Source of the DNA: a virus
Direction: 5' to 3' (one strand)
DNA length: 64,000 nt
IMG/VR virus record: IMGVR_UViG_3300009183_006007
Location: 1 to 64,000 of that record
The notes under the pieces were generated by a model that saw nothing but the letters and a program-made list of their open reading frames with translations, had not been told where the DNA came from and ran no database searches. Position numbers and translations under genes: made by a program. Of this stretch, positions 42,514-52,083 are shown one piece after another. How positions within the stretch are numbered: position 1 is the first letter of the stretch; the number at the start of each line of letters is the position of its first letter.

Positions 42514-44475
42514 ATGGCAAAAATTTCCAAATATATTAAACTGGACAAGAATATTCTTTTAGAATATATTTATAATGAAGGTAACTTACTTAGCGAACCA
42601 TATAACATACTTGTAGATTCTAGAGATAGAAGACAATCATATATGGCTGCTGGTGATTCAGCAACCGGAAATGGCGTAGGTAATCAATTATTTAAAGTTG
42701 ATAGTGTATCTGGTAAATATGCTAAAGTAAATCCAGACTATTATTCATTTTTACAAGTTAAAGATTACACATCAGGAACCCCAGTTAGACACGATACTTT
42801 AAAGTTTCACTTACCTATTAACTGGACATTTGGAGAGTATTTAGGATTCTATGTTAGAATCTATGGATTCGATACATCAAATACAAGAATATATGACTTA
42901 TGTAACTTTTACTTTGATATGACTGATATTAGTCAACAATATTTATTGAACTTTACATCACCACCTCTTTTATTTCAAGAAAAATTATGGGGTAAAAATG
43001 TTCAAATTGATATACCTGCATTAAATGATTTATCATCACAGAGAGTAAATAACTCACCTAAAGAGAATAGTATAAATGCTAACTTAACAGGAGGTGTTGG
43101 GTTAAATATGACTTCTCCCGTTTTTATAGATTTTCATTTTGTTAAAAATATTCAGACTATAAATGCAGTTACTAGTTATTTATTAACACCTAAGGTAACA
43201 TCAACAATACCACAAACTCCAGAGTTTGAAAGACTAGGACTTGTAATTCAACATTCTCCAAATGGTGACTTCTTTGAAATATTTGGAACCTATAATAATA
43301 CGATTTCAGGATTTAATCAATTTATAGATGAGTCTTATAATATTGGTCATAGATACTATGTTCAATATAATGTAACAATGTATGAGCAAAATATTAGAGG
43401 TAAGACTACAACAGTTACTCAACATGAGAATTTTAATGAAACAGTTGAATACAGACCTATTATAAAATATTCAACAACAACAGCTATAATTGATGTAGAG
43501 ATGAGATTAATAGATGCTGTTGATGATTCTTATATTTTAAGAAGAGCTTCTTATGGTATGTTACAGGATGAAGTTGCTAAGTATTCATTAAGAATGATGA
43601 AGATTAATTTAGTAAATGCTTCTAAACCAAAGATTTATAATATTAAAGCTAGTATTGATCCGTCACTAGTTGGATTCTCAAACTCAATGGGTAGAATAAC
43701 AAAACCAATTTCTCAGTCAAAAGCTGTGAGTGGTATTATCGCAGGTGGTGGGAATGGTTCAAATGGAAATGGAACAGGAAATGGAACAGGAAATGGAACA
43801 GGAAATGGGTCAGGATCATCTAATGTTACTATTCAAACTGTTAAGGTTCCTTTCCCGGTTCTTACTGAGAAATTTAATATTATAGGTAAGTCGGATAACG
43901 CAATTGTTAATAAAACAACTTTCTTTGGACTAGGCAAAATAACTATAGTAATATATCCATTTGATAATGTTATCAAATTTGTATTGGCTGATGGAACACC
44001 AACAACTCCAAACTATCTTAATATGACAGGGTTAGGTGAGATAAGATTAGTATTTAAAAATACAACTGATATTGTTGAAATACCATTATATTCAGAAACT
44101 GAAATAAATTTAGAGATAGGTCAAATTGCATTTAAAATAACAGAAAGTAAAATATCAACTTTAAGAAAAATAGAAAACTCAGGAATTAACATATTCTATA
44201 TAACTGCAACTAATCAAGGGTTATCAACTGCTATCTATACAGGATTGTATAAATTATATGATAGTATAAATAATGCTAGTCAACTTAATGCTGAAGCTCC
44301 TTCAAGTAGCTCGAATCCAAGTATTATTAAAGATCCTAATTTACCATCAGAAACTGCAATAGTTACTAGAAGAAAAATAGGAACTGAAAGCAAGCCTGTT
44401 GTTAAACCAGGTTCTATTTCAAGTTCTGTTAAAAATACAATTAGTACAGCCATTAATAAAAATAATAATTTATAA
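42514..44475 (+). CDS. Large virion-type protein, 653 aa
   Basis: Beta-rich protein with a central low-complexity G-N-G-T repeat (about residues 415-430) splitting an N-terminal domain of some 400 residues from a C-terminal one, and a Ser/Pro-rich tail. No family named, but the composition, size and neighbouring tube-like protein suggest a tail or baseplate component. Confidence 0.6.
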   Translation: MAKISKYIKLDKNILLEYIYNEGNLLSEPYNILVDSRDRRQSYMAAGDSATGNGVGNQLFKVDSVSGKYAKVNPDYYSFLQVKDYTSGTPVRHDTLKFHLPINWTFGEYLGFYVRIYGFDTSNTRIYDLCNFYFDMTDISQQYLLNFTSPPLLFQEKLWGKNVQIDIPALNDLSSQRVNNSPKENSINANLTGGVGLNMTSPVFIDFHFVKNIQTINAVTSYLLTPKVTSTIPQTPEFERLGLVIQHSPNGDFFEIFGTYNNTISGFNQFIDESYNIGHRYYVQYNVTMYEQNIRGKTTTVTQHENFNETVEYRPIIKYSTTTAIIDVEMRLIDAVDDSYILRRASYGMLQDEVAKYSLRMMKINLVNASKPKIYNIKASIDPSLVGFSNSMGRITKPISQSKAVSGIIAGGGNGSNGNGTGNGTGNGTGNGSGSSNVTIQTVKVPFPVLTEKFNIIGKSDNAIVNKTTFFGLGKITIVIYPFDNVIKFVLADGTPTTPNYLNMTGLGEIRLVFKNTTDIVEIPLYSETEINLEIGQIAFKITESKISTLRKIENSGINIFYITATNQGLSTAIYTGLYKLYDSINNASQLNAEAPSSSSNPSIIKDPNLPSETAIVTRRKIGTESKPVVKPGSISSSVKNTISTAINKNNNL

Positions 44476-45074
44476 TGAGATTAAGTAGTCAGGGTAGTCA
44501 GTTCGTTTTTAATCTTCCAAGTGATTTTCTCAAACCAGAGGTACTTGCAACATATACTCCAATTTTAGAAAAGAATTGGGTTCAATATGAGAATGTTATA
44601 GATTATATTAATTCGACAATTAAGTCGGTTAATTTCCCAGGTATCTCATTTGATATGCCTAAACAAACATTAATCAGAGGTAAGGAAAGACAATACAAAC
44701 CAGCAAAGAATGTTCAGGATATCACAACTACACACGATTTAACAATTACTTTTAGATCAGTAGATTCTGATTTAAATTATTGGTTAGTTTTTGATATTAT
44801 TAATAAACATTATTTAGATGTTGAAAACTCATTTGTATTTCCATTTACAATTACTTGTGTTGATATACATAGAGATGGTATTTATGTTATTAGATTTTAT
44901 GAAATTATATTAAAATCATTATCTGAGAATAACTTTAATTACTCTCAACAAAAGGTGAGCTCTAAAGAATTCACAATGACATTTCATTTTAACTTCTATG
45001 ATATTGAATTCTTACTTAATAGAAGTAAGATATTGGAATTGGGCACATTACCAATAATTATTCAGAAGCTCTAA
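44475..45074 (+). CDS. Tail-tube-like structural protein, 199 aa
   Basis: Shows V-N-F-P-G-I-S-F-D near residue 56 and D-L-T-I-T-F-R near 90, a pattern like the tube fold of T4 gp19 and gp54 (F-P-G near the start, then a strand with T-x-T-F). Could be a tube, tube initiator or baseplate protein. Overlaps the upstream virion gene by one base; ends over the converging mini-gene at 45058. Confidence 0.5.
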   Translation: MRLSSQGSQFVFNLPSDFLKPEVLATYTPILEKNWVQYENVIDYINSTIKSVNFPGISFDMPKQTLIRGKERQYKPAKNVQDITTTHDLTITFRSVDSDLNYWLVFDIINKHYLDVENSFVFPFTITCVDIHRDGIYVIRFYEIILKSLSENNFNYSQQKVSSKEFTMTFHFNFYDIEFLLNRSKILELGTLPIIIQKL

Positions 45075-45282
45075 ATATTTTATTAATAGAGTTCTTTCTT
45101 CTTTTATTTCTTGATTCTAATCCTAAGCTTTTTAGAATTTCCATGTCAATAGATTTTGATAATTCATCTGATAACATTTTACTCAGTTCATCAACAACAT
45201 CAAGTCCATAATGTTCACTTAATTTATCTGCTTCCGAATTTGAGTAGATTTCACCACCGGATCCTGTTTTAATTTGATTCAT
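45058..45282 (-). CDS. Mini-protein resembling another segment of the major capsid protein
   Basis: 74 residues, starting inside the end of the mutase gene. Residues 18-50 (A-D-K-L-S-E-H-Y-G-L-D-V-V-D-E-L then S-K-M-L ... I-D-M-E-I-L) resemble T4 gp23 A-Q-D-L-R-A-V-H-G-M-D-A-D-A-E-L ... I-N-R-E-V as I recall it, with about 10 identities in 33 positions. It ends with a basic tail K-R-R-K-N-S-I-N-K-I-F-R-A-S-E, like the mini-proteins at 10418 and 10599. Confidence 0.5.
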   Translation of the reverse strand: MNQIKTGSGGEIYSNSEADKLSEHYGLDVVDELSKMLSDELSKSIDMEILKSLGLESRNKRRKNSINKIFRASE

Positions 45283-46375
45283 TTGATAGTTCTTTTTTTA
45301 CTCTACTTAGAGATGATCCAATTATCTGATGCATGTCATAATATTTATACTCAGATAATCTACCTCCAAATATTATATTTGGATACTGTTCACTTAATTT
45401 TTTATATTGGTTATAAATTTTATTATTTTTATCATCATTTATTGGATAAAATGGAACACAACTTCTATTATAATCTAAAGGATATTCTTTTGTTATCCAA
45501 GTAACATTTGATTTTGAATTTTCAAAATGTTTATGTTCTGTAATTCTTGTATATGGTACTTCCTCTGATGTATAATTTACAATTGAACATCCTTGAAAAT
45601 CTTCTTTATCTAATTTCTCATTAATAAATCTAAGAGATCTATATTCCAATTCACCAAATTGATAGTCAAAAAACTCATCAATCTTACCAGTGAATACTAT
45701 TTTTTTAGCCATAGAATTAAAATATTCTTTATTAGAGAAATAATTATTACTTAATCTAACTTCAATCCCTTCAAGTAGTTTTTCAAATATTTTTGTATAT
45801 CCACCAATCGGTATACCCTGATATTTATCAAAGAAGTAATTATCATCAAAGTTAGTTCTGATAGGTAGTCTTTTAATAATTGAAGATGGTAAATTCTTAG
45901 GATGTTTACCCCATTGTTTTTTAGTATATCCTTTTATAAATATTTCATAAATATCTCTACCAACTTGTGATAATATCCAATCTTCAAGATTATAAGGACT
46001 TTCACAAGGAATTGAAACTTCTTTAAGTTTTTCTTTTGCTTCTTCAGGTGTATTAACACCCCATATCTGATTTAGAGTTAAAAGATTAATAGGAAATGAA
46101 TATACTTTATCTTCAAATTTAACCTTTGGGTTGTGTTTATAAGGATGGAATTCACAAAATTGATTTATCCAATTCCATATTACTTTATCATTTGTATGAA
46201 AAATATGAGGACCATAAGTATGTATGTTTATATTATCCTTTTCTTCTGTATAGCAGTTACCAGCAATATGGTCTCTACCTTCAATAACTAAACATTTTTT
46301 ACCTAACTTATTCATCTCATAAGCAAATGTTGATCCAAATAATCCAGATCCAACTATTAAATAATCATACATCAT
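45269..46375 (-). CDS. glf: UDP-galactopyranose mutase
   Basis: 368 residues, FAD enzyme converting UDP-galactopyranose to UDP-galactofuranose. FAD-binding G-S-G-L-F-G-S near residue 8, E-G-R-D-H-I-A-G-N-C-Y near 32, the Glf signature Y-G-P-H-I-F-H-T-N near 54, and K-G-Y-T-K-K-Q-W near 148. Near the 3' end of the minus-strand glycan operon, so Galf is probably part of the glycan made. Confidence 0.92.
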   Translation of the reverse strand: MMYDYLIVGSGLFGSTFAYEMNKLGKKCLVIEGRDHIAGNCYTEEKDNINIHTYGPHIFHTNDKVIWNWINQFCEFHPYKHNPKVKFEDKVYSFPINLLTLNQIWGVNTPEEAKEKLKEVSIPCESPYNLEDWILSQVGRDIYEIFIKGYTKKQWGKHPKNLPSSIIKRLPIRTNFDDNYFFDKYQGIPIGGYTKIFEKLLEGIEVRLSNNYFSNKEYFNSMAKKIVFTGKIDEFFDYQFGELEYRSLRFINEKLDKEDFQGCSIVNYTSEEVPYTRITEHKHFENSKSNVTWITKEYPLDYNRSCVPFYPINDDKNNKIYNQYKKLSEQYPNIIFGGRLSEYKYYDMHQIIGSSLSRVKKELSNESN

Positions 46376-46982
46376 ATTTTGTTTTAAAATTTTTATTGAA
46401 TAGGTATGTCCAAACTCTCTCCATTACCCAAGGCATTTTATTACCTTGAGTACCACCACCTCCACCGGTGTTAATGTTATCAATATCTGTTCTATCAAAT
46501 TCTTTTAATAAGTCTTCATAGAATTCTTTTTTTCTTCTTAAAATTGCTGACTTTTTAACAATAAACTGAGCACCTACAACAAATACTAAATACTCTGGAT
46601 AATTATTAAAAAACTTATCAAATATTATTTCTCTAACTTCCAACTTTGGATGGTGAGGATTACCATCTAAATCACATTGTAATAAATAACTTAAAGGGTA
46701 AAATTCAACATCTTCATTAAAATTTTGAATAAAGTCAGTATCTTTATTCAAATGTCCTTTTACACCATCGAATGGGTTTCCTTGTAAAAAACAAGTATAA
46801 TCAGATAGATTATCATAATTTTCTATTATATGTGTTAGGTATGTATGTGCTTCTCTTCCAAAATTTGGTAAGTTTATAAAACCATTATCTTCACCACTTT
46901 TATCGTATATAAATAACCTAGACTTATCAAACTTGGATACCCAAGACATATCTTCTTTATATTTAGCAACTACTATATCCAC
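46365..46982 (-). CDS. DUF3431-like protein
   Basis: 205 residues. V-V-A-K-Y-K-E-D-M-S-W at the start, G-R-E-A-H-T-Y-L-T-H-I near 43 and T-C-F-L-Q-G-N-P-F near 63 match a family found with glycosyltransferases; the activity is unknown but a sugar-transferase role is likely. Overlaps glf by 11 bp. Confidence 0.65.
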   Translation of the reverse strand: MDIVVAKYKEDMSWVSKFDKSRLFIYDKSGEDNGFINLPNFGREAHTYLTHIIENYDNLSDYTCFLQGNPFDGVKGHLNKDTDFIQNFNEDVEFYPLSYLLQCDLDGNPHHPKLEVREIIFDKFFNNYPEYLVFVVGAQFIVKKSAILRRKKEFYEDLLKEFDRTDIDNINTGGGGGTQGNKMPWVMERVWTYLFNKNFKTKYDV

Positions 46983-46993
46983 TTTTCCACAAA

Positions 46994-47680
46994 TTATTTT
47001 TTTTCATATAACTCTTTAGGATAACTTTGTTGATAGTGATCCACATTTGAACGCCAAGCATTATGATATTTAGCATCCGGTAATTGACAAAGCCACATCT
47101 CAGCCATCATCCTCCATCTCACACAATCACTATCAGGTAACCAATTATAGGGACTTGGTAGATTCTTAATGTGAGAAGATTTACTCCACCAGAAGTTACC
47201 ACTATAATGAACAGGAGCTTTTCCATAACCCCACCAAGATGGATGTGAGTTTATGTCATCAGGATTACCACCTAAATTAACACCTGAGGTATCATTAGAT
47301 TCTAAATCTTTAACTCTATCACTCCACTTATTAATATTAAAGTATGATAAGTAATTAGTCCAGTCTTCTATTGTTTTAACACCCGGTTTAGTTACTCCTT
47401 TTGTGTGTAGATATAAAATATCAAATTCTTCATTTTTTGAATGTTCATGTATGATATCCAATGTGGGAAATTCACATTTAGATATATCTGAGTTAGAATC
47501 AATTATAACATATTTCTCACTAACTAGATTAAATGATAACAGGCTTCTATCACCATTAAAAACTAAATATATCTTATTAGCAGAATCATATAAACCACTT
47601 TGTTTAATTCTTGTTAATAAGTTCCAAAGAACTTGATTAACACTTCCAACCATTGATACATTTATATAAATATTAATCAT
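46994..47680 (-). CDS. Glycosyltransferase-like protein
   Basis: The ATG at 47680 is preferred because it overlaps the upstream stop and the longer form adds only out-of-frame-looking residues. The 228-residue product has I-L-Y-L-H-T-K-G-V-T near residue 89 and Y-S-G-N-F-W-W-S-K-S near 160, as in glycan-synthesis proteins of unknown specificity in large viruses. Part of the glycan operon. Confidence 0.65.
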   Translation of the reverse strand: MINIYINVSMVGSVNQVLWNLLTRIKQSGLYDSANKIYLVFNGDRSLLSFNLVSEKYVIIDSNSDISKCEFPTLDIIHEHSKNEEFDILYLHTKGVTKPGVKTIEDWTNYLSYFNINKWSDRVKDLESNDTSGVNLGGNPDDINSHPSWWGYGKAPVHYSGNFWWSKSSHIKNLPSPYNWLPDSDCVRWRMMAEMWLCQLPDAKYHNAWRSNVDHYQQSYPKELYEKK

Positions 47681-48443
47681 TCTCTGTAATATATTTCTCA
47701 ACTCTATTATATCTCTCAATATTCGGTAGACCCCAAACATCCATATCGGAATTCCATTGTCTAGTATACCACATATGTATTCCAATATCTTCAGAATCTT
47801 CAGTTAATCTTGGATTTGTAGATTTAAATCTCTCATCAAAGTGTGGGTATAGATAATCAAATTTACAACCTAAATCTTTCATTAACCATAAAAATGCATA
47901 ATATGGTTCTTGTTCTGATTCAAAATTTGAATCAGCAAACTTTCTATGATTATATACAAAATCATTTTTATACTCTTCTTTAAATTTCAAATTTGCATTA
48001 TTAAACCATAAATAATTTTTACCATCATAGGTTCCTAATTGATATTTCAGACTCTTTAAGTCTATATTTATTCTTTTTATATCAGAGACTCTACCACACA
48101 TAAAAAATGTATTAATAGCAACTCCATTAGCTCCTCTGAAATGATGGTATCCATCAGAGCATCCAATTAAGTCTATATTATTAGACTCCATTGAATTAAT
48201 AACTTTTAAAACTTCATCCTTACTTGTTATGAAGAAGTCTTCGTCTATGTGTATGTAATATTTTTTATTTGATTTTTTAACCTCATCTATCCAATAAAAC
48301 CAAGAGTTGGGCCAATTTCCACTACCATTAACTATTATATGTTGGCTTTCTGGGAATAAATTTTTAATTATACCAGATTGGTGTTCTAACCATTTTGTAT
48401 ATAAAGTGGTTGTTACAAAAACTATATCTTTATCTTTTATCAT
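47673..48443 (-). CDS. Probable glycosyltransferase, 256 aa
   Basis: Residues 60-75 contain Y-Y-I-H-I-D-E-D-F-F, a D-x-D-like metal site typical of GT-A transferases, and a later N-H-R-K. Specificity unknown. Overlaps neighbours by 4-8 bp in the operon. Confidence 0.6.
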   Translation of the reverse strand: MIKDKDIVFVTTTLYTKWLEHQSGIIKNLFPESQHIIVNGSGNWPNSWFYWIDEVKKSNKKYYIHIDEDFFITSKDEVLKVINSMESNNIDLIGCSDGYHHFRGANGVAINTFFMCGRVSDIKRINIDLKSLKYQLGTYDGKNYLWFNNANLKFKEEYKNDFVYNHRKFADSNFESEQEPYYAFLWLMKDLGCKFDYLYPHFDERFKSTNPRLTEDSEDIGIHMWYTRQWNSDMDVWGLPNIERYNRVEKYITEND

Positions 48444-49231
48444 ATTTTTATCCAGTTACTTGGTAATATATCACTTTCATTTAGATTAGTTTGAAATCCA
48501 AACCAATTATTAGGAGCAATAACCTTTTTATTTGGATTCGAGTTTAACCAAGCACCCCACCAACTAAATGATGAGTTTGCTATTATATTATTCTTACACA
48601 TTGACATAAGCCAAAGGTCTTCAACATCATCAAATCCTTCCATAAATATCATATTATTAAATGTTAGATTGTCTTTACACCATTGAATATCATCTGAGAA
48701 TACAAATATGTAATCATACTCTCCAATAATATCTAATGCTTTTTTATAATACTCAATGGATTGAACTGGATGATACCCATTTGATGTTACATAGTCTGTT
48801 CTTCTAACATGAAGTGAAACTACATTTGTATCTATAAAGGGTGTTAGGTTTAACTTTTTTAATATCTCATCAGAAGGAGATAAATCTTTTCTTATCAAAT
48901 CAGATGATTCTAAAAAGTATTTTTCAGATTGCCAATATCCATCTAAGTAATAATTATAATTATTATCATAACTCAACTCATTAAATTTAAAATTATCACT
49001 TAGTTTTTGAAAGTTTTTGCCATTTGATAAATTAGATGGATTGAATGCTGATGTATTAATATTAGGAAACTTGGATAATGAATAGTTTCTTTTTGTAGTT
49101 CCTGGTATATGTTGATTATAAAAACTCAAATCAATGTATAATTCAACATTATATTTATTTGATAGATTTCTACCATAAGCCCATTGGAATAACTGGTTTG
49201 CTAATCCACCTTGTAATTTAGTTATTATCAT
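48440..49231 (-). CDS. Alpha-1,2-fucosyltransferase (GT11)
   Basis: 263 residues. N-terminal K-L-Q-G-G-L-A-N-Q-L-F-Q and motif I H-V-R-R-T-D-Y (141-147) are signatures of GT11; F-S-D-D near 177 and S-S-F-S-W-W-G-A-W near 222 complete the pattern. Transfers fucose from GDP-fucose to the 2-position of galactose, as in H-antigen synthesis. GDP-fucose can be made by the fused enzyme at 58123. Confidence 0.9.
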   Translation of the reverse strand: MIITKLQGGLANQLFQWAYGRNLSNKYNVELYIDLSFYNQHIPGTTKRNYSLSKFPNINTSAFNPSNLSNGKNFQKLSDNFKFNELSYDNNYNYYLDGYWQSEKYFLESSDLIRKDLSPSDEILKKLNLTPFIDTNVVSLHVRRTDYVTSNGYHPVQSIEYYKKALDIIGEYDYIFVFSDDIQWCKDNLTFNNMIFMEGFDDVEDLWLMSMCKNNIIANSSFSWWGAWLNSNPNKKVIAPNNWFGFQTNLNESDILPSNWIKI

Positions 49232-49236
49232 TTTAA

Positions 49237-49863
49237 TTAGTTAATTTTAGTAGCTATGCTATTATGTGGTGTATAACTTGTACCATTTGATACCTTATAT
49301 CCTAAATTTTCTAAAAAGTTAGACATATCTACTGCATCGATATGCATGTTCTCATAGTATATTTTACTAACATTAAAATTATCAAAGTCAATGCTTTTAA
49401 TGATTTTAGAATCAAATCCTTCAGCATCAATAAAAAGAATATCAATATTTTTTAACTCATACTTATTAAAGAGTTCATTTATTGTAGAACAATTAACTTC
49501 CATTTCTATCAATTGTACATCATATGGCTTATCGGATGTATATTCTGGTCTATTAAAAACTTTATTTATATGAGATTTTAACAGAGAAGCTTGTTCAACA
49601 TTTTCATCCATTTTTTCATGTAAGTAAAATACTTCACTTTTTTTATCTACATCATCTGTTATTGCTATATTTTCAATAGATAAATTATCTATATCTTCAT
49701 AACACTTCAAAAGACTTTCATTAAATTTACTCATAGGTTCTACTAATATAAGTTTACTAACAGAAATATCTTTTATTATACTTGTCAATTCATCATTTCC
49801 TCTATTTGCTCCAATTTGTACTACTATCATTTCTTTTATTATTTTTTTGCTAAAATCCAACAA
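49237..49863 (-). CDS. FkbM-family methyltransferase
   Basis: 208 residues. V-Q-I-G-A-N-R-G-N-D near residue 15, V-E-P near 41 and D-I-L-F-I-D-A-E-G-F-D near 143 give the FkbM pattern. Likely methylates a sugar of the glycan. Overlaps the upstream gene by 25 bp. Confidence 0.8.
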   Translation of the reverse strand: MLDFSKKIIKEMIVVQIGANRGNDELTSIIKDISVSKLILVEPMSKFNESLLKCYEDIDNLSIENIAITDDVDKKSEVFYLHEKMDENVEQASLLKSHINKVFNRPEYTSDKPYDVQLIEMEVNCSTINELFNKYELKNIDILFIDAEGFDSKIIKSIDFDNFNVSKIYYENMHIDAVDMSNFLENLGYKVSNGTSYTPHNSIATKIN

Positions 49864-50546
49864 TTAACAACATTTCTTTCCTCATTTTTAATACCATATT
49901 CTGATAAGTCTTTATAACCTGGCCACTGATGATTTGAAAATAATTTTGTTATATATTCATAATTACCCCATTGACCAACTTCTAAAACTTCAAATCCACA
50001 TGACTTAAATAACATTGTTAAACCTATAGGTGTAAATCCATTAAAATATATAGGCATTGAATGTGGTATATTTATTGTCGGAACACTTGTAAAAACATAT
50101 CCACCTTTAACTAAACTATTATAAATATTTTTAACTGCTATAAATGGATTATATAGATGCTCTAATGTTTGATTAAATAAAAAGAAGTCATACTTTTCAA
50201 TATCATTAATCTCATGTAAATCACCAGAAAAATCAGATGTGTTATATTCAATTAATTTCGAATTAGAATATTTTAATAATTTTATCTCAGGATCATCATC
50301 GTATGTATATGCTAAATTTTCGGAAATTATATTATACTTTTCAATCCAATCTTTGAAGTCTAAAATTGTTCTAACTCTAGTATAATCACGAGTGTCCCAT
50401 TTATAATATGGGTGTGAAAAAATCTCATCTAAAAAATTAATTACATTAGAATCTAAAATATCATATTTTGATAAGTAATTATTATTCTTTTTTACTAAGT
50501 TGTATATTTCTTTAATTTCTTTTTCTGTAAATTTTTTAAATTCCAT
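49839..50546 (-). CDS. SAM-dependent methyltransferase (class I)
   Basis: 235 residues. The C-terminal half carries the methyltransferase pattern Y-D-F-F-L-F-N-Q-T-L-E-H-L-Y-N-P near 125 and L-V-K-G-G-Y-V-F near 150, but the usual glycine-rich SAM loop is degenerate. Probably methylates a glycan. Confidence 0.65.
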   Translation of the reverse strand: MEFKKFTEKEIKEIYNLVKKNNNYLSKYDILDSNVINFLDEIFSHPYYKWDTRDYTRVRTILDFKDWIEKYNIISENLAYTYDDDPEIKLLKYSNSKLIEYNTSDFSGDLHEINDIEKYDFFLFNQTLEHLYNPFIAVKNIYNSLVKGGYVFTSVPTINIPHSMPIYFNGFTPIGLTMLFKSCGFEVLEVGQWGNYEYITKLFSNHQWPGYKDLSEYGIKNEERNVVNCWILAKK

Positions 50547-51360
50547 TATTTATATTTATAATTTTATTATAACAACCATCATAAGAAAAAAAATTGTTAT
50601 ATATTGATTTACCATTTATAATATAATTATCTATTTCAGAATCACTTTTTGACTTTAATATGTCATCAATTTTATCTAATTCACTTTCATGTATTAAAAT
50701 TCCTATATTATTAAATTCAAATTCATTTTCAAATGGTATTAATGGATCATCATAAATATAAACTGGAATACTACCAGATTGTAAGGCCTCACAAATTCTA
50801 AATGATGTTAGTCCATATCCACGAGGACAAAGAGAAAAAACACTTCTAGACATAACATCCTTAAATGTGTTATAATCAACTGAGTCTGAAATAAAAAAAT
50901 CACCTTTTTTAAGATTTTGAAAAATAAAATCTCTTATTTTATGAGTTTTTCTTCCTATAAAAGAAGCAAAGATATTCTTTTCTCTACTCACAACTTCTCC
51001 TTGACAAATCAACGGAATTGCATAAGATTTTTCTTTGTAGTTACCCCAACCACCTTGACAAAATATTAAAATATCTAAATCAGATAAGTCGTTTAATATA
51101 TTATCATCATATTGAACAATTGTAAAATACTTTTTACTCCTATCAAGTCCATTTAATAAATTCTGTAACTCAGAAATATCTCCTTTTCCATAGTCTTTAG
51201 AAATATAATAGTTTGTCCAAAAAATAGGAATATAGATTCTATCTGATAATATATCAGATATTGAGTATTTATCATAAAAATATTCCTCAAATGTTTGATT
51301 ATTACCAGGTGGATAAATTAAAATATTTCTTGGTCTAAGATTCTCACTAATTTCTAACAT
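50536..51360 (-). CDS. Exostosin-type glycosyltransferase (GT47-like)
   Basis: 274 residues. C-P-R-G-Y-G-L-T-S-F-R-I-C-E-A-L-Q-S-G-S-I-P-V near residue 190 is the exostosin signature; S-F-I-G-R near 134 precedes it. Specificity unknown. Confidence 0.75.
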   Translation of the reverse strand: MLEISENLRPRNILIYPPGNNQTFEEYFYDKYSISDILSDRIYIPIFWTNYYISKDYGKGDISELQNLLNGLDRSKKYFTIVQYDDNILNDLSDLDILIFCQGGWGNYKEKSYAIPLICQGEVVSREKNIFASFIGRKTHKIRDFIFQNLKKGDFFISDSVDYNTFKDVMSRSVFSLCPRGYGLTSFRICEALQSGSIPVYIYDDPLIPFENEFEFNNIGILIHESELDKIDDILKSKSDSEIDNYIINGKSIYNNFFSYDGCYNKIININNGI

Positions 51361-51363
51361 AAT

Positions 51364-52083
51364 TTATGACCATTTTTTAACATCCTCAACTATTTCATTG
51401 ATGAAAATATCACTACCTGGTCCACTAGTCACAAAATAACTTGATGAGTGTAATCGGTGTTTATATTCTAAATTAGGAACAACTTCAAATTTTGAACCAT
51501 CTATATTCTTAAATAATAAATAAATAATATAATAAGCATCTGCGGCAAAAGGATCTTTAACTGGTTCTTCCTTTTCAATACATTCTAAATATGTTTCTTT
51601 ATTAAAGAAGTAGTTACCAGTATTAAAAATACAATCCCAAATACTTCTACCAGCAGAAATATTATTTCTATAATCTTCTTTATGTAAGACACCTATATAG
51701 TTTTTATAGTTTAATATTGGTGAATCACATATAGCATGTGATGGACAATAGATAGTTTTAATATCTTTTTTGTCAATTATATTATCTATATAATCAGTGT
51801 CAATTATATTATCAGAATCTAATAGTATAATCCAATCATTACTTGATAAAGTAACAGCCTTTTTTTTATTTAAAAAAGCACCTAGATTACTATCATTCCT
51901 ATATAGTTTAATTTTTGGATTTTTAAGATTATCTATTCTATTTTTTAAATCATTGTATATGTCTATACTAGAGAAGTCATCTACTATAACTATCTCATCT
52001 ATTCTATCATCAGTTAGTACTTTATTAAAGCTCTCTATTACTAATTCTGATCTGTTATAGTTGGTTATCGAAAGTGTTATCAT
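51364..52083 (-). CDS. Glycosyltransferase family 2
   Basis: 239 residues. GT-A start I-T-L-S-I-T-N-Y-N-R, V-D-D-F-S near 34, and L-L-D-S-D-N near 87 as the D-x-D site. Inverting transferase; donor unknown. Its start overlaps the upstream epimerase by 29 bp. Confidence 0.8.
   Translation of the reverse strand: MITLSITNYNRSELVIESFNKVLTDDRIDEIVIVDDFSSIDIYNDLKNRIDNLKNPKIKLYRNDSNLGAFLNKKKAVTLSSNDWIILLDSDNIIDTDYIDNIIDKKDIKTIYCPSHAICDSPILNYKNYIGVLHKEDYRNNISAGRSIWDCIFNTGNYFFNKETYLECIEKEEPVKDPFAADAYYIIYLLFKNIDGSKFEVVPNLEYKHRLHSSSYFVTSGPGSDIFINEIVEDVKKWS

Noticed and set aside
43741-43815. Short tandem repeat as a possible CRISPR or iteron
   Set aside because: It encodes an in-frame G-N-G-T linker inside a virion protein and has no spacers.
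46994-47785. Longer start for the glycosyltransferase-like protein at 47785
   Set aside because: The added 35 residues overlap the upstream gene heavily; the ATG at 47680 overlaps the upstream stop as is usual in this operon.
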